From Dermacentor variabilis (lineage: Eukaryota; Arthropoda; Arachnida; Ixodida; Ixodidae): DNA of 64,000 nt. Both the position numbers and the translations under genes were made by a program. The stretch lies in the NCBI RefSeq assembly GCF_050947875.1, contig NC_134577.1, forward strand, positions 70,746,639-70,810,638, read 5' to 3'. The notes below the pieces were generated by a model that saw nothing but the letters and a program-made list of their open reading frames with translations, searched no databases and was not told the origin of the DNA. Positions 44,131 through 56,640 of the stretch are shown in pieces (within the stretch, counting starts at the first letter, position 1; every line of letters begins with the position of its first letter).

Positions 44131-44600
44131 CGCTAAGTATGGACAGCTGGGCTAGTTGGTTGTGATTATTATTATGAAACATAGTCCCAGCGCACAATTG
44201 AACACGGACGAGAAGAGAAAGACAACACGAACGCCGGACTTCAACTGAATTTTATTCATGGAAAACAGGGCTTTATGTACACAGGGGGAGTGAGGAGGGG
44301 CTGCTAGTGCACAGGACCACCCAAAAATATTTCCTTGGTCTAGGCAACAGTCATCACTAATGTCAAACCAAAATAAGAAAGGAATAAAAGCAAAAAGTGA
44401 AAAAAAGGGGAAAAACCTTTCTCTCTCTTTTTTTACATCACTCAGTACAATCTTGCTCATCTCCTGCCCTACCTAGCTGATTCGACACATGTGTGTATAA
44501 ATTAATTAGTTAATTAATTAATTAATAAAAATGTGTCCTTGAGTTGATCTAAGGGTAGGGCTTATCGATTATAAGCCCGCATTCAAACCCTTTGATGAAT
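44131..44600. other. Unassigned segment, possibly a retroelement tail
   Basis: On the minus strand a motif, CGCTGGGACTATGTTTCATA, is followed by ATAATAATCACAACC, which may be a LINE or Penelope-type 3' end. I cannot prove it from this window. An AATT-rich run lies at 44498-44527. Confidence 0.35.
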
Positions 44601-47600
44601 TTCAAGAAGCTGAGCTTCAATTTCGGCCCTCGAGATTGTACAAGTTATGGACATTGCTCAACAAAAAGACAACAAAGTTAAATTCTTCCGGATACTTGTG
44701 CACTGCGTATGTACACGTACTACGATGTATGTATGTATGTATGTATGTATGTATGTATGTATGTATGTATGTATGTATGTATGTATGTATGTATGTATGT
44801 ATGTATGTATGTATGTATGTATGTATGTTGGTGATGGTATGGTACGCGTGTGAAGGAAGGCTGCGGTAGCTGCGCATGTATGTATGTATGTATGTATGTA
44901 TGTATGTATGTATGTATGTATGTATGTATGTATGTATGTATGTATGTATGTATGTATGTATGTATGTATGTATGTATGTATGTATGTACGTATGGTGTCC
45001 ATAGTATGGCACACATGGGACGGGGTGGGAAGGTGGGCGCCACTGGCTGCGCATGGTTCTTCGGGTGGTTGAGCACATTCCCTGGTTGCGTGCGATACAT
45101 TGGAGGTAATCTGCGGCGGGTGCATAGTTGAGGGAGCCGAGATAGCGTGTCGGTTCACGTGCGTTGTCTTCCAGCGTCCCTAAGTGTTAGCGATCGCGTA
45201 AGCTCATGTGTCGGAAAGGCATTGAACCATGAGGCTGCTCCAAGGGTTCCATTCCTGATGCCGACAGTACTTCATCGTGACAACGTGGCTGATGTTTGAC
45301 TAGGGGGACGTGACATCGTGCTTGCTATTTTTTTAGAAAGGAAATGTTTACTGTGAGCTATGTAGCCCATAAAACTATCAACCTCACGATGCGTAGTTGT
45401 CTAGCACTTCACTATTACAATGAAGTGCATTGCCATTTCGACGAAACTGTTACCTTCTTTAATACGAAAACTGGTATATAGGCATGCGCACATAAATTCG
45501 ATAGCGCAAGTGCTATGGCAAGCGCCCTTTTTAAAGGAACCGTCACCGAGCCACAATAAAATTTGGGTTATCCTTTCGAAGTGGTTACGTGCCCTCTAAG
45601 GAGCGTTCTGCGGCAACACTTCTTTAAATTTGATCATTAATAGCAGAGATAGAAATATTTGGAATGACACTAACCCGTGATTGCAGCAGACGAGCGTAAC
45701 CACCGATATACACGCCCTCTCCATTTTTCCTCTCTAGGCTCAGCAAGCGAAATTCCGCCCCTTCACTCTCCCATGCCACGGCCGGAGGATCGCCTGACGG
45801 ATACGTCACCGGTCCTGCCTTCTATTTGCTCTGTCGTATTTTTTGCTGAGTGGTAAAGTTCCGGTGACGCTCTCACGAGCGAGCTCTTTTGTCTGTCTTG
45901 TTTTGCGCAGCAAGTGATTTCTCGCGCTCTGCATGCACAGGAACACCTAATCAGCGCCGTAATCGCGAGCAATGAGGTAGGCGTGAGAGGATGAAAGAGC
46001 ATGACCGCGGCGCTGGAATACGCAAGTAAAAACGACCTAGTTTGGTTTTCTGCGCGCGCAAATGCGTGACGTGGGAACAAGGGGACGAAATGGAAGTGCA
46101 TCTCTCTTACCATACGGCACGAAGTAAAAGAAAAACACGAGGACATTCTTTCTCTTCACTCTAAGTCATCCATTGAAACAACATAGTAAACGAATAAATG
46201 ATGTCGGCTTGAATAATTTTTATAGACACGTCTCACTACGATTGACTTTACAGGGCTGCCATGTACGTAGGCGCATTTGCGCGATATAAACATGCACTAC
46301 CTCGCAGGGAGGCGACGCCCCCGCGGAGAACTGCAAACGGCGTTTGGTTTGAAATTTAAGTACTTTGCGCGGCATGTAACGTTGCAATACTGAGCAGACA
46401 CTATCCTTAGGGCGAGTGGTATACACTTCGCTTGTCAGCTCATACCGGCCAGACCTCATGAGTGCCTGGCCTCGAAGGCAATATAATCTTTAGGGCAATA
46501 ATAGCGGTCCCTGGAAAGCGTGTTAAATTCTGCAGACCTCCCCCCCCCTTTCATGAAACACATTTAAAACGCTCCCGCCCTGCTTGAATACGTAATTTAC
46601 TGCAGAAGCTGTGGTTAAATCTGACGCTTTTGGTGTCGTCTACGCATTACTCATGGCATACCTCTTCTTTTCAAGCAATATGATCAAGTGTCTTGTTTAG
46701 TTCAACAATGAAATTTGTTAATGGCACAAACTGTGCGTAAAAATGAAAAAGAGGGACAAAGTGTGGCACCAGTTTTCTTTACAAATGTAATCACAGCTGC
46801 AAATTTAAAAAAATTTCGCCATGCATTAAACATCTTATGGTCCCCATTTTCGCCAATTGGAAACTCGGCGTGATGTCGAAATTACCCAAGGCACTCGCAG
46901 ACATGGTTGATAAACACCGTATAACGTGTTTGAATACTTCGTTTTTATATGTTTTTATTGTGATCACAACTTGGCCTGAAGCCTTAATTTTTGATATGTA
47001 TATCTATTACATCAGTGGTGTAGGGTCAATGTAGCGTACTAATTGAAGCTGTGTTTTGGGGAATCTATCGCCATGTGCCCAGCGGTCAAAGCTGGATGCG
47101 ACATTGCATGTAGCGGAGGCAAGGTTGCAATAGGAGACTCGAGAGTTCCGATTGTGAGCCTCGACCTGTGCATATTAGGTGGTACGCGGCATCTGCCTAT
47201 GCGTCACTGGCACAGAGTAGTCTGGACACGTAGCACCCACTGGTAAATACGACCACTTCCACTTTGAGGCCACAGCTGGTGTAAGGGCCACCCTGGCCCG
47301 AAGCCTTCTAACCAATACTTCATCCGCCCTAGGAAGGTGAAGGGGGCGGAAGCAGACACAGGGTGGGATAAGTGCACTTGCCCACGAAATATATACGGTG
47401 GCTGAAACTGACGCTTTTGAAACTTTGCTCGCTCATAACGCTAGAAATTTAAATGTTGGATTTTCCGCACCAAAAGCCCGCTTTGTTCATGAAGCCCGCT
47501 ACAGTGAGGGACTCGGGGTGAGTTTATCGATTTCGATTTCTCTAACGTGCCCCTGAATCCAAGCACACGCGCGTATCTTTGTTTCTTTTTACCGTCGACA

Positions 47601-49060
47601 TTCGGCCGCCATGGCGGCGATATAATGTACGACCTTGAGCTCAGCAGTGAAGCGCCTTACGCACTAAGCTGCCGCAGCTGGCGTCACACATAAAACAGGC
47701 TTCAACGTTCACCTATCGAGTTAATATAACCAACTCTAGCGCCCATGCATCGACACCTGCAACTGCCAGGACGCCGCCATGTTGCTTCTTTGCGCCCCCC
47801 CCCCCCCCCCATGCGCCGACGACGAGATGTGATTCAGACGAGACGCGCAATCTAAGCGATACGGAGGCTCCCTTGATTATGGAGGCGCTATCTAGTCGAG
47901 GTACCTGCAAAGGCATCTTTTAAGGCACGCTAATAATTAGCTGAATGTTTTATGAATGACGATCCCATATTTCTCCACAGTACGCAGACGCACTTTTACA
48001 CATTGTCCGTATGGACGTTCTCGAGTAAATGCAAGTTTTCGCATCATTGATTGCGAGCATGACAATAATGGGGGGCAGGAACTTGGCGGCGCCTTTGTGG
48101 TTGCCACTTCGGGCAGATTTATTCTAATGTGTTTAGCGGTAAAAGCATTACAATGTTGTGCCTTGGTGCGCTATCAAGCTACGTAGTGGACGCGTAAATA
48201 TACTTCATGTAGTGAAACGAGATGCCTAGCATTTTTTAATAGCAGAGAAGATCTACATATAAAGACGCCGGCGGCGGATATTTTACGTCAATACTGCTTA
48301 ATAAGCAATTGCAGTAGCGCCTTTCCGTTCGGGAAATGAAGAGAAGCTTATACAGAGACCGCTGGGCAACTATGGAGTTTGTGAAGCATATCAGGAGCGC
48401 GCTTTTCGTAAGGGTGCTGGCTCCGTGCGCAATGGAATGGACGTTTGCGCTTTTTTCTGGATAATAGCGAAACAAATTAAACAAGAGTGTACACCCAGCA
48501 AACACTGGCAACAAGCAACGCGTCCCTTCTAGTGTTATCCCATCCGCTAGCTGACCCGAGCATCGGAACAAAAATAAGGGAATGTGAAAGGAATTTTGTG
48601 TAATGTACCTAGAGTGCGCTTTTCTTTACGTTTTGGCATCATTGACAGTTCCATCACCGCTTGGTTCAAAGTACGATTAATTCAGTTGTCGGCTTACCCG
48701 TTTACCTGCAGGGAAAAAAATTAAACGGGACGGGACACTCTGCAAAAATTGCTAACAGGAAACACGTCACGCCTAGTGTTCATCCCATACATAAGCTGAC
48801 GCGTGCTGCGGAAAAAAAGACAGAATGTGAACTCAATTCAGACGGCGTTTTATTTTTATTTTATTCTTTCTCGCTAAAACCAAAACGTTTTTCCTATAGA
48901 TGAACTTACTGGGAACAGGAAAGACGTCGCGGCTTGTGTTAGTCCCATTCTTTAGCTGATGCGACCATCGAAAGAAAAAAGGAATGTCAAATGAATTTAG
49001 ACAGCGTTTTATTTATTTTTTTATTATTTCCCGCTAAAGCTAAAACGTTTTAGCGTTCAA
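44601..49060. repeat. Repeat family X, copy 5 (long)
   Basis: The order of landmarks is as in copy 2: CTTCAATTTCGGCCCT (44608), TGTA microsatellite, GGCTGCGCATGGTTCTTC, AATCAGCGCCGTAATCG, CAAGTGTCTTGTTTAGTTCA, CACCCACTGGTAAATAC (47232), AAACTTTGCTCGCTCATAAC, SINE-like piece at 47450-47660, and the GC-rich core at 47750-47920, with a 16-base C run at 47795-47810 where other copies have a mixed sequence. At its right end a 160-bp unit is tandemly repeated (about 48759 and 48919). No conserved coding frame. Confidence 0.65.
44725..44996. repeat. (TGTA)n microsatellite in two blocks
   Basis: Arrays at 44725-44828 and 44875-44996 are separated by 46 bases of unique sequence. As in copy 2, the long frames across them on both strands are artefacts of the array. 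Confidence 0.97.
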
Positions 49061-50303
49061 TGAACGTATACTTAGCGATTTCTTTTTCGTGCTTTACATA
49101 GCACGCTTTATGCGCCAACACGCCACCGAAGCGAGCGAGGCCGGCTGCATATGTGAAGTTCGCCTGTTGGGCGATCCCCATCTTTTGGATGTGGCCTGTT
49201 TCTTATGGTTCCGGTGTATTCTTGCGTTCGTTGTGTACATCGACACGGCGCGAATTCACTATCGTACTACAGCAAGATGAGGAATTTCGTTTGACAGTCT
49301 GCGACCCATTTAAGCTGTTATAACACGGAACCGAGACTTGTGACGCATTAAGCGAAACACAGCTCTGCTGTCTTGGAGTAGTTAATATGAGTTAATAACT
49401 CGTACTAGGAGATGATTGCGACGCTTTCTATGAGCCTCAACATTATTTTACTTTTTTCGGTAGTTTTTGCGCATGCTCGCCGCACTCGGCTTAGTAACGT
49501 AAGTTTCGCGTGCACTGAATCTTACTGGGACAAGCTTTTGCACTTTCTCTGACCTCGAAAATTATTGTAACTAATTTCGTTATTTTTCAGATACTTTCGA
49601 GGCACGCTAACCGCGGCTGGAATTGTGACACAGTCAACGAAATAAAAGCGGCTTGGTCGTAGTGAGAAAGTAAGTTTGGCGTTTACTCAACATCAATGGG
49701 ACAAGTTTATGACGCTTTTTGTGACCCCAAGCTAGACCTTCTTTAGGTATTCACGCTTGCGAAAACGCGACCACCAATTGCCAGGAATGATAAGACTGGA
49801 ATGTGTTGCTTGCGGTGGCAAAACGCGGGAAAGATAACGCCAAGGAGCTCAGAAACTAGGGTCTTGTAAATTCTGTCTTCTGAAAGACTAGAAACAGGCA
49901 TTGCACCCGCGCATTTGTCTTGAGTGCGAATAGAAGGAATACGGCCAGCGTCTAGCATGGTCTGGCTGAGAGCATCTGCGTACCATTGCGTCGGCTGAGG
50001 CCAATTTCTTTTCTGAAAGCGCAGTCGCCCGTGTATTAGTGCTCTTTAAGCGGGTGAAATTATGTCCGGGAATGGAGAGTGCTTGCAAATCAGGTGTTTT
50101 CATATTTTGTGATGCTGTCTGGGATGAGTCGGGTATTCTCTACGCCATATCTACGCAGAAGCGGATTGCTTTGGTTTCCAATGCCGCCCATTCCCGACTT
50201 CCGTGCCCTTCGCCCCTACACGCAGTGTTCCTAAAAGGTCTAAAGACAAAAAGGACACATGCTTGTAACTTTTTGAGCAGCTGTAGTCCAGTGGAGCGTC
50301 GTA
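49061..50303. other. No gene recognised
   Basis: Open frames of up to about 100 codons (for example 50039-50344 on the plus strand) show no domain. The part next to 50304 may be the 3' UTR of the Penelope-like fragment. Confidence 0.4.
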
Positions 50304-50905
50304 CTAGAACAAATGCTGCTTACCTGGTGTCACAAGTCCGATAAATGGAGAAAAAGCCCGGAACGAGCATTTATATAGCTCGAAAAAAATTATTTCCTCG
50401 TTTAGAATGCGTCTTGCGGCTGCTTTATGAAAGTGCGCGTGGCAAGGATTCGATGGACCCTTGTTAGGATCGTTCGCAATCATTTCAACTAAATAAAAGA
50501 ATTCCGTACTACATGGCTGCGACAAAGCTATCGAGGGTTGGCTGCTGCATCTGTCACCCTCGAAAAACATGTAAAAGGGTTCCACTATGTCACTCCTTTT
50601 TGCGCTCTATACCTTTACAAAATCGGTTTTATCAAAATTGGGTTTACACAATCGTAAGCCGCAATGAACCACTGAATGTGAACCAGTACCATTGTTTACA
50701 TTGAGTGCATGTTGCTGGATCCTGATGTTTAAATATAGATTTGTTTGCCCTACGTAAAATGTTTCCACAAGAGCACGGTATTTTATAAGCAACTTGAATT
50801 TTGCAATTCACGTACTTCTCATGGTTAACAGAACATCCTGCAGGTTTGTCACTCGCCAGTCCGTTCATCTTTTTTTGTGGACACCTGGGCAAACCTGAAC
50901 AAGTT
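50304..50905 (-). pseudogene. Penelope-like element, C-terminal GIY-YIG endonuclease fragment
   Basis: Read on the minus strand: a cysteine-containing segment ending VAYKIPCSCG (ORF 50892-50644), then, after a one-frame shift, FYVGQTNLYLNIRIQQH and SHSVVHC (ORF 50792-50607), then EPFYMFFEGDRCSS and PSIAL (about 50585-50490). This order (Y-x-I-P-C-S-C-G, Y-V-G-Q-T, H-x-x-x-H-C, then a terminal E-x-F...C-x-S-x-PSIAL block) is that of the GIY-YIG nuclease of Penelope-like retroelements. The reverse transcriptase part is not present, so this is a broken 3' fragment. Confidence 0.8.
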
Positions 50906-50939
50906 TATGTCCAACAATAAAGATAACCTGCTTGCCACG

Positions 50940-51340
50940 TTTTTTAACCCGTGTGCTAGACACCCATAGCTCCCACTTCAGCGTGAATTCTCGTGATGGC
51001 TAAGTTCTCACGCGCGTTGATCGCGAGAAACTATTAAAATGAGCTTTCCGTTTCTTTAAGCTCTTGCCTTTGCGATAATGTGGATGCCAAATGCAATCTT
51101 TTTCGTAAGTGATCAGGCGTGTCCATGAAATTTTAGTTCACTATCTCAGATGACACCGAGGAACCGCGCTTCGTTCGAAACTTGTATGACGTAATCACCA
51201 ATTTGAACAAGTGGAACGTCGATTGAATTTTGTTGGGAATCGAACACCATAAATATGATTTTAGTTGAATTATTGTGCAGATTATTATTTTGGCACCATA
51301 AGGTAATATTGTTTAAGTCGGTGTTAAGGTTAAGACTGGA
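50940..51340 (-). pseudogene. CR1/L2-like LINE, distal part of the reverse transcriptase
   Basis: The minus strand reads LNTDLNNITLWCQNNNL, then FLGVI followed by a stop, then degenerate sequence. This is the thumb-side region that follows YxDD in CR1/L2-type reverse transcriptases. It continues, in the same frame, the sequence ending at 54897 on the far side of LINE-A copy 2, so both belong to one element split by a nested insertion. Confidence 0.75.
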
Positions 51341-54300
51341 GGAAGGAAGGAAGGAAGGAAAAAGTAGAGAAGGAAAGGCAGGGAGGTTAACCAGTTTAGC
51401 GTAACCGGCTTGCTACCCTACACATGGGAGAGGGATGGGTGCGATGAAAGATGGAGAAAGGGGAGAGAGAGAGAGAGAGCACATAGCACAGCACACAAAC
51501 ATCGTCCGGTAGAGTCTATCAATCCGGCATTGTACGTGATAACACTGTCAGAGCCGCTTGTCCAATCCCGTCTCTTTCAAAAACTGAAGTAGTCCCTTTG
51601 TCGCCTTCACCTGCGATGTCTTCTGTCGGCGGCATGTGAAAATCGTGTCGAGGGACAATGGTCTAGTGTCAAGGTGCGCGAGAACGGATGCCAGGGACTG
51701 TCGCTGAACATTATATTCAGGACAGTCGCACAGAATGTGTTGCAGCGTCTCCTCGCAAAGACAGGCATTGCAGAGAGCGTTGTCGGCCATTCCAATGCGG
51801 AAGGAGTAAGATTTCGTGAAAGCCACCCCTAACCATAAGCGATAAAGCAGAGTCGCCTCGCTTCGGCGGAGTCCAGTTGGCATATAGAGATGCATCAAAG
51901 AGGGCAGGTGGTATTGACGGTTGCTCTGGTTGGTCTGGCTGTTTGGTGTGCACCATGAAGAGAGCGTCATCTCCTGTGCAAGCACTCGAAGTCTGCTAGC
52001 TGCGTCGGATCGTGAAAGCGGTATGGCCTCTTCTTGTGCGTCTTCAAGAGCTGCCCGAGCTGCATTATCGGCGTCTTCGTTTCCAGTGACGCCGCAGTGA
52101 CTTGGCAGCCACTGAAACGTCACGTGGTGTCCTTTCTCCTGTGATGTATGGAGTAGGCATCTAATATCGAATACGAGCTGTTCGAATGGCCCGCGACGCA
52201 GAGCTGATAGTACAGATTGTAGGGCTGCCTTTGAGTCGCTGAAGATGGACCATTGTCGAGGTGGCTCCCGACTGACGAAACGGAGTGCAGCGCGAAGAGC
52301 AGCTAGTTCAGCAGATGTCGATGTTGTCGGGTGGTCAGTCCTGAAGCTGATGGTAATAGCTTTTGCTGGGACAACCACAGCACCGGACGAACACTGGATG
52401 TTTGTGGAACCATCAGTATAAATGTGTTGACTGTCCGCGTACCTCTCGTGCAGAAGAAGCAGAGACAGTTGTTTGAGGACAGGCGACGACAGTTCAGACT
52501 TTTTTCCGATTCCTGGTACACTGAGATGTACTGTGGGGCTGATAAGACACCAAGGGGGTATCGATGGTTTAGATGCATCGGTGAAGCCCGAGGGAAGTTT
52601 GTCGTTGTACTTGTTGATAGTTTTAGAGAATGATGATTGGTGCCTGTCTGAAGGTAGTGCTGCAAGGTGGTGATAGGGGGCACGTGCAAAATGTCTGATG
52701 TGCGTTCTCAGGGCTTCCACCGTAATGTGAGTTCGCATTGGATGGTCCCGAGCAATCGCAAGAGTCGCCTCTGTTGACGTACATCTGGGCAAACCAAGGC
52801 AGACTCTGAGTGCTTGAGCTTGTACTGCCTGCAGAACACGAATATTTGTCTTGCAGGTGTTGTTCAGTACAGGTAGACTGTATCTTAAAAAACCGAGAAA
52901 GAGAGCTCTGTAGAGTTTAAGCATTGCGTCTACTGACATCCCCCACGTCTTCCCTGTCAAGTATTTGAACAACTGGGAAGTAGCTGTCAGGCGCCGTTTC
53001 ATGTAGGCCACGTGTGGGCTCCAACAGAGGTCTCGGTCAATAATGACTCCAAGGAATCTGTGGTTTCGGACATAGGAAATGGTCCGCCCATTGATTGAGA
53101 TGATATAAGGCGTCATCGGTTTTCGAGTAAATGCGACTAGTGCGCATTTTTCAGGTGAAATGCTGAGACCCTGTTTACACAAGTAGTTCGCTGTCAAAGT
53201 GGCCGCTCTTTGAAGTCGCGCACGTATCTGAGGACGTGTGACTGCCGAAGTCCAGACACAGATGTCGTCAGCGTATGTTGAAATCTTGATGGTAGTTGGC
53301 AAGCATTCAGCAAGTCCAGCAAGAGCGAGGTTGAATAGCGTCGGGCTGAGAGCACCGCCTTGAGGAACGCCCCTGCTGGTATAGCGTCGCGTAGTTGGGC
53401 CATCGTCAGTTAACACATAGAATGATCTTGCAGACAGGTAACTTGCAATCCACAAAAAAACTCGACCACCTAGGCCAACCGTCGCAAGAGCGTCGAGAAT
53501 GGCCTCATGTAATACGTTATCGTATGCCCCTTTCACATCTAAGAATAAAGCTGCAGATAAACGCTTACGGGACCTTTCGTGCTGGACATATCAAACGAGA
53601 TCAACTACACTGTCGATGGAAGAGCGGTCACGTCGGAAACCAGCCATGGAAAGCGGATAAATCTTGTAAAATTCAAGGTACCATTCCAGGCGGCCAAGGA
53701 TCATCCGTTCCATTATCTTTCCTACACAGCTGGCCAGTGCTATTGGGCGGTAAGAGGTGAGTTCTAATGGGGATTTGCCCTGCTTTAAGAGTGGCACCAG
53801 GCGGCTTACTTTCCATTCGTCAGGAACATTTCCCTCCTGCCATGAGGAGTTGTAAAGGCTCAACAATTCTATCCGTGCGGACTCTCCGAGATAGCACAAG
53901 GCCCGGTATGATATACCATCTGGACCCGGAGATGATGAGCGCCTGCAGAGAGCTAGTGCCGCTTCGAGCTCCTCCATTGTAAAAGGAAGGTCCATGCGGC
54001 AATCACGGGAATGGGGGACGTCAGCTCGGGCTGGAGGATCTGGACGAGCCGCTTGGTCTGCGATCCGCGCACAAAAGTCTTCTGCGACATCGATGTCTTG
54101 CCGCCCTTGGAAAAGCGCTAGCGCCTTGAATGGAAAACGCCGTTCCGGAAGGCAACGCAGACCTTGCACCGTTTTCCAAATGTGAGACAGTGGCTTGCGG
54201 GGGTCGAGTGTCTGGCAAAACGTTGCCCACCGTTCCGACGCTAATCTATCCATACGACGCTGAATCTTCTTCTGCATCCTCCTGGCTGCCCTAAGGTCAT

Positions 54301-54896
54301 GGATTGATTTTGTACGTCGATATCGACGTTCCGCCCGGCGACGAAGCGCTCGAAGTCGCTCTAATTCTATGTCGAAGTCATTTCGCGTGGAAGAGATCGT
54401 CATCATGCGAGTGGCGTTTTGCATCGTCATTTTAATCGTTTGCTCTAACCCAGAGGGTAGGCCCTCGCGGCAGGCATCTTCCATCTCAGATTTGAAGTTG
54501 GCCCATTGAATCGTCCGAATGGTATTCCGTGAGCCTGATGTAGACGACAAGCCTTTGATGTTCAGATAGGTGGGAATGTGGTCACTCCCATGTGTCTCAA
54601 TGTCTGGAAACCACTTCACACATCTGGCGAGAGAGTTGGAGACGAAAGCAAGGTCGAGGCAGCTGCCGTATGTCACGCCTCGAAGAAAGGTGGGGCTACC
54701 ATCGTTCAGGAGAATAAGGCCATAGTTGTGGGCGATACTTGCTAATATTCGTCCTCTTGCATTTGACCTTGTACTTCCCCATGCTGGATGGTGTGCATTG
54801 AAATCTCCTATGATGACCCATGGGGCGGGACAAACACTCAAGATATCCGCAAATCTTTTGGTATCGAAATTGCTGGAAGGCGATATATACACGCCT
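51341..54896 (-). pseudogene. LINE-A copy 2: I-like LINE, one in-frame stop, 5'-truncated
   Basis: Minus strand. Endonuclease (54892 down) starts at VYISPSSNF and keeps GDFNAHHPAWGS and THGSDHIP. Reverse transcriptase has SYRPIALASCVGK, FLDVKGAYDN, VPQGGALSP and YADDICVW. RNase H has YTDGS (about 52430), TSAELAALRAALRF, FSDSKAAL and WLPSHCGVTGNEDAD. A CX2CX8HX4C-type cluster (CNACLCEETLQHILCDC) is near 51750. Two open frames, 54892-53591 and 53536-51548, are in the same phase, interrupted by a single TGA at 53593-53591. The 3' UTR ends in a pyrimidine-rich tail (GA run at 51461-51479 and GGAA repeat at 51341-51360 on the plus strand). The N-terminal endonuclease and ORF1 are missing. All visible catalytic residues are intact, so it looks young. 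Confidence 0.92.
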
Positions 54897-55650
54897 ATGA
54901 ATTAGCGGATGTAAAGATGGTCGTGTCATCAACGAAAATTATGTACTTGGTGTTAGCAAGAATGGGTGGGTAGGTCATTATTAAACATCAGAAATTAGGA
55001 TGGGTTTAAAATTGATCCCTGTTGCACACCCGCGTTAATTAGCCTGCATAATGAGACATGGCAGTTAACCTGAACCGTCTGAGACCGGTAACTCAAGTAG
55101 TCTCTTATAAAGTTTAGCGGATGACCTGTTATACCAAATGATTCGAGTTTAACAAGTAGTATGCAATGGTTTATCGTGTCCAATGCTTTCGTGTGATTGA
55201 TGAATAGAGATCCCACAACTACAACTCTGTCAATAGCTTGCTTGATTTCTTCAGTTGAAGTAATAAGTGCCAGATCGGTTTTATATCCTTGGCGAAATCC
55301 GAATTGCTGAGGACACAAAAGGACAAATTACTTTAGGGAGGGGAATTATCGAGTGTGGAAAAGCTTTTCAATCACTTTACCAAAAACATGAAGGCTACAT
55401 ATTGCCTGAAATTCCCTAGTGAAGTATGATCAGATTTTTTTGAAAACAGGAGCTATTCTACCAGTTCTAAGACAGCTGGGAAACACCACTCAGAAAAGAG
55501 TTTGTTAATGATTAGTGCCAAAACTGATACTATTTCATGCGAAATTAGTCTCACTTGAGAAGGATCAATATGGTCTTAGCCAGCGCTTGTATTCTTCAAT
55601 GATGTGATCTCCTTGTGAACTTCATCTGCAGTCGTCGAATACAGATAAAA
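54897..55650 (-). pseudogene. CR1/L2-like LINE, proximal part of the reverse transcriptase
   Basis: Minus strand. Degenerate palm-fingers sequence (about 55620-55330) is followed by FGFRQGYKTDLALI, then LFINHTKALDTINH, YLSYRSQTVQVN and GVQQGSILNP (ORF 55318-54995), then in another frame KYIIFVDDTTIFTSAN (54945-54899). In motif A the position of the catalytic aspartate is asparagine (FIN where FID/FLD is usual). Several shifts are present. The frame resumes at 51340, beyond LINE-A copy 2. Confidence 0.8.
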
Positions 55651-55754
55651 GGAATGGCTACACCGTGGTATGTCAGCTAAAGGACGCGTTGTCTGCTGCG
55701 GATCCGTAGATGCGCAAAAACGCTGCTACTGCTACTGCTGATACCGATACATTG

Positions 55755-56640
55755 CGCTGAAGATATGCGACTCAGACGAGGCGCGCAAAGAACGCGATAC
55801 AGAGCCACCCTTCATTATGGTTGCGGAATCTAGTTCAGGTGCCTCCAAACGTAACCTTTAACGCTCGACAAAAAATAGCTGAATGTTTTATAAATGGTCA
55901 TCTGGTATTCCAACAATATACACGGAATAAGCTTTCCACATTGCCCCCTATACGTACGTGCTCGAGTGACTGCGAGTTTTCGCATCGTATAATGAATATT
56001 GTTAGACTCACAGAAATGGCAGGTAGCACTTAGCGGTACCTTGGCGGTTGCCACTTTTTTCGCGCAGATTTAATCTTATGTGTCTAGTGGTAAAATCGTT
56101 GCGATGTCATGCCTTAGTGCGCTATCAAGCTACGTAAAGGACAGGGAAAAGTACTCCATGAAGCAAAATGAGTAGACTAGCATTTTTCTACAGCAGAAAA
56201 CAAGATCTCCAAATAAAGACCCGGACTGCACATATTTTACGTTAATATCATTCGATCGCCGTTTGCATATTCCCAGTAGCCTTCGAGAACTGAAGAGAAA
56301 CTTGTGTAGAGGTCCCAGTGCACCTATGGGGTTCGTGTAACGTACAAAGAGTGCGGGTTTTGTTAATGAGCTGCCTCCATCGACATAGTTATATCTTCTT
56401 CAATGTTAATAGGAAAATTCAGTCGTTCTTCTCGGCGAACACTACTGGCTGCACGGACAGTGCATGTCACCTCGGACATTCATTGCATACTGAACATTAT
56501 TGTTTCTTCTGGGCTTAACTCTTTACCTATGAACGTTAACTCCGGCGATATTTCGAGTTCAGAAGATGTCTGTGAAATTCGCGGGAGACATTTCTCTGGA
56601 CATGCACGTCTCGGCCACATTTTTGAAACAGAAGGGCTGG
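55755..56640. repeat. Repeat family X, copy 6
   Basis: It begins inside the GC-rich core (CGACTCAGACGAGGCGCGCA) and runs through TAAAGACCCGGACTG, the GGGCTTAACTCTTTACC block and TCTGTGAAATTCGCGGGAGA (56570), ending at a SINE-derived piece. No conserved frame. Confidence 0.6.

Noticed and set aside
44617..45158. Long antisense frames over 44.6-45.2 kb
   Set aside because: The same microsatellite effect as at 21 kb.
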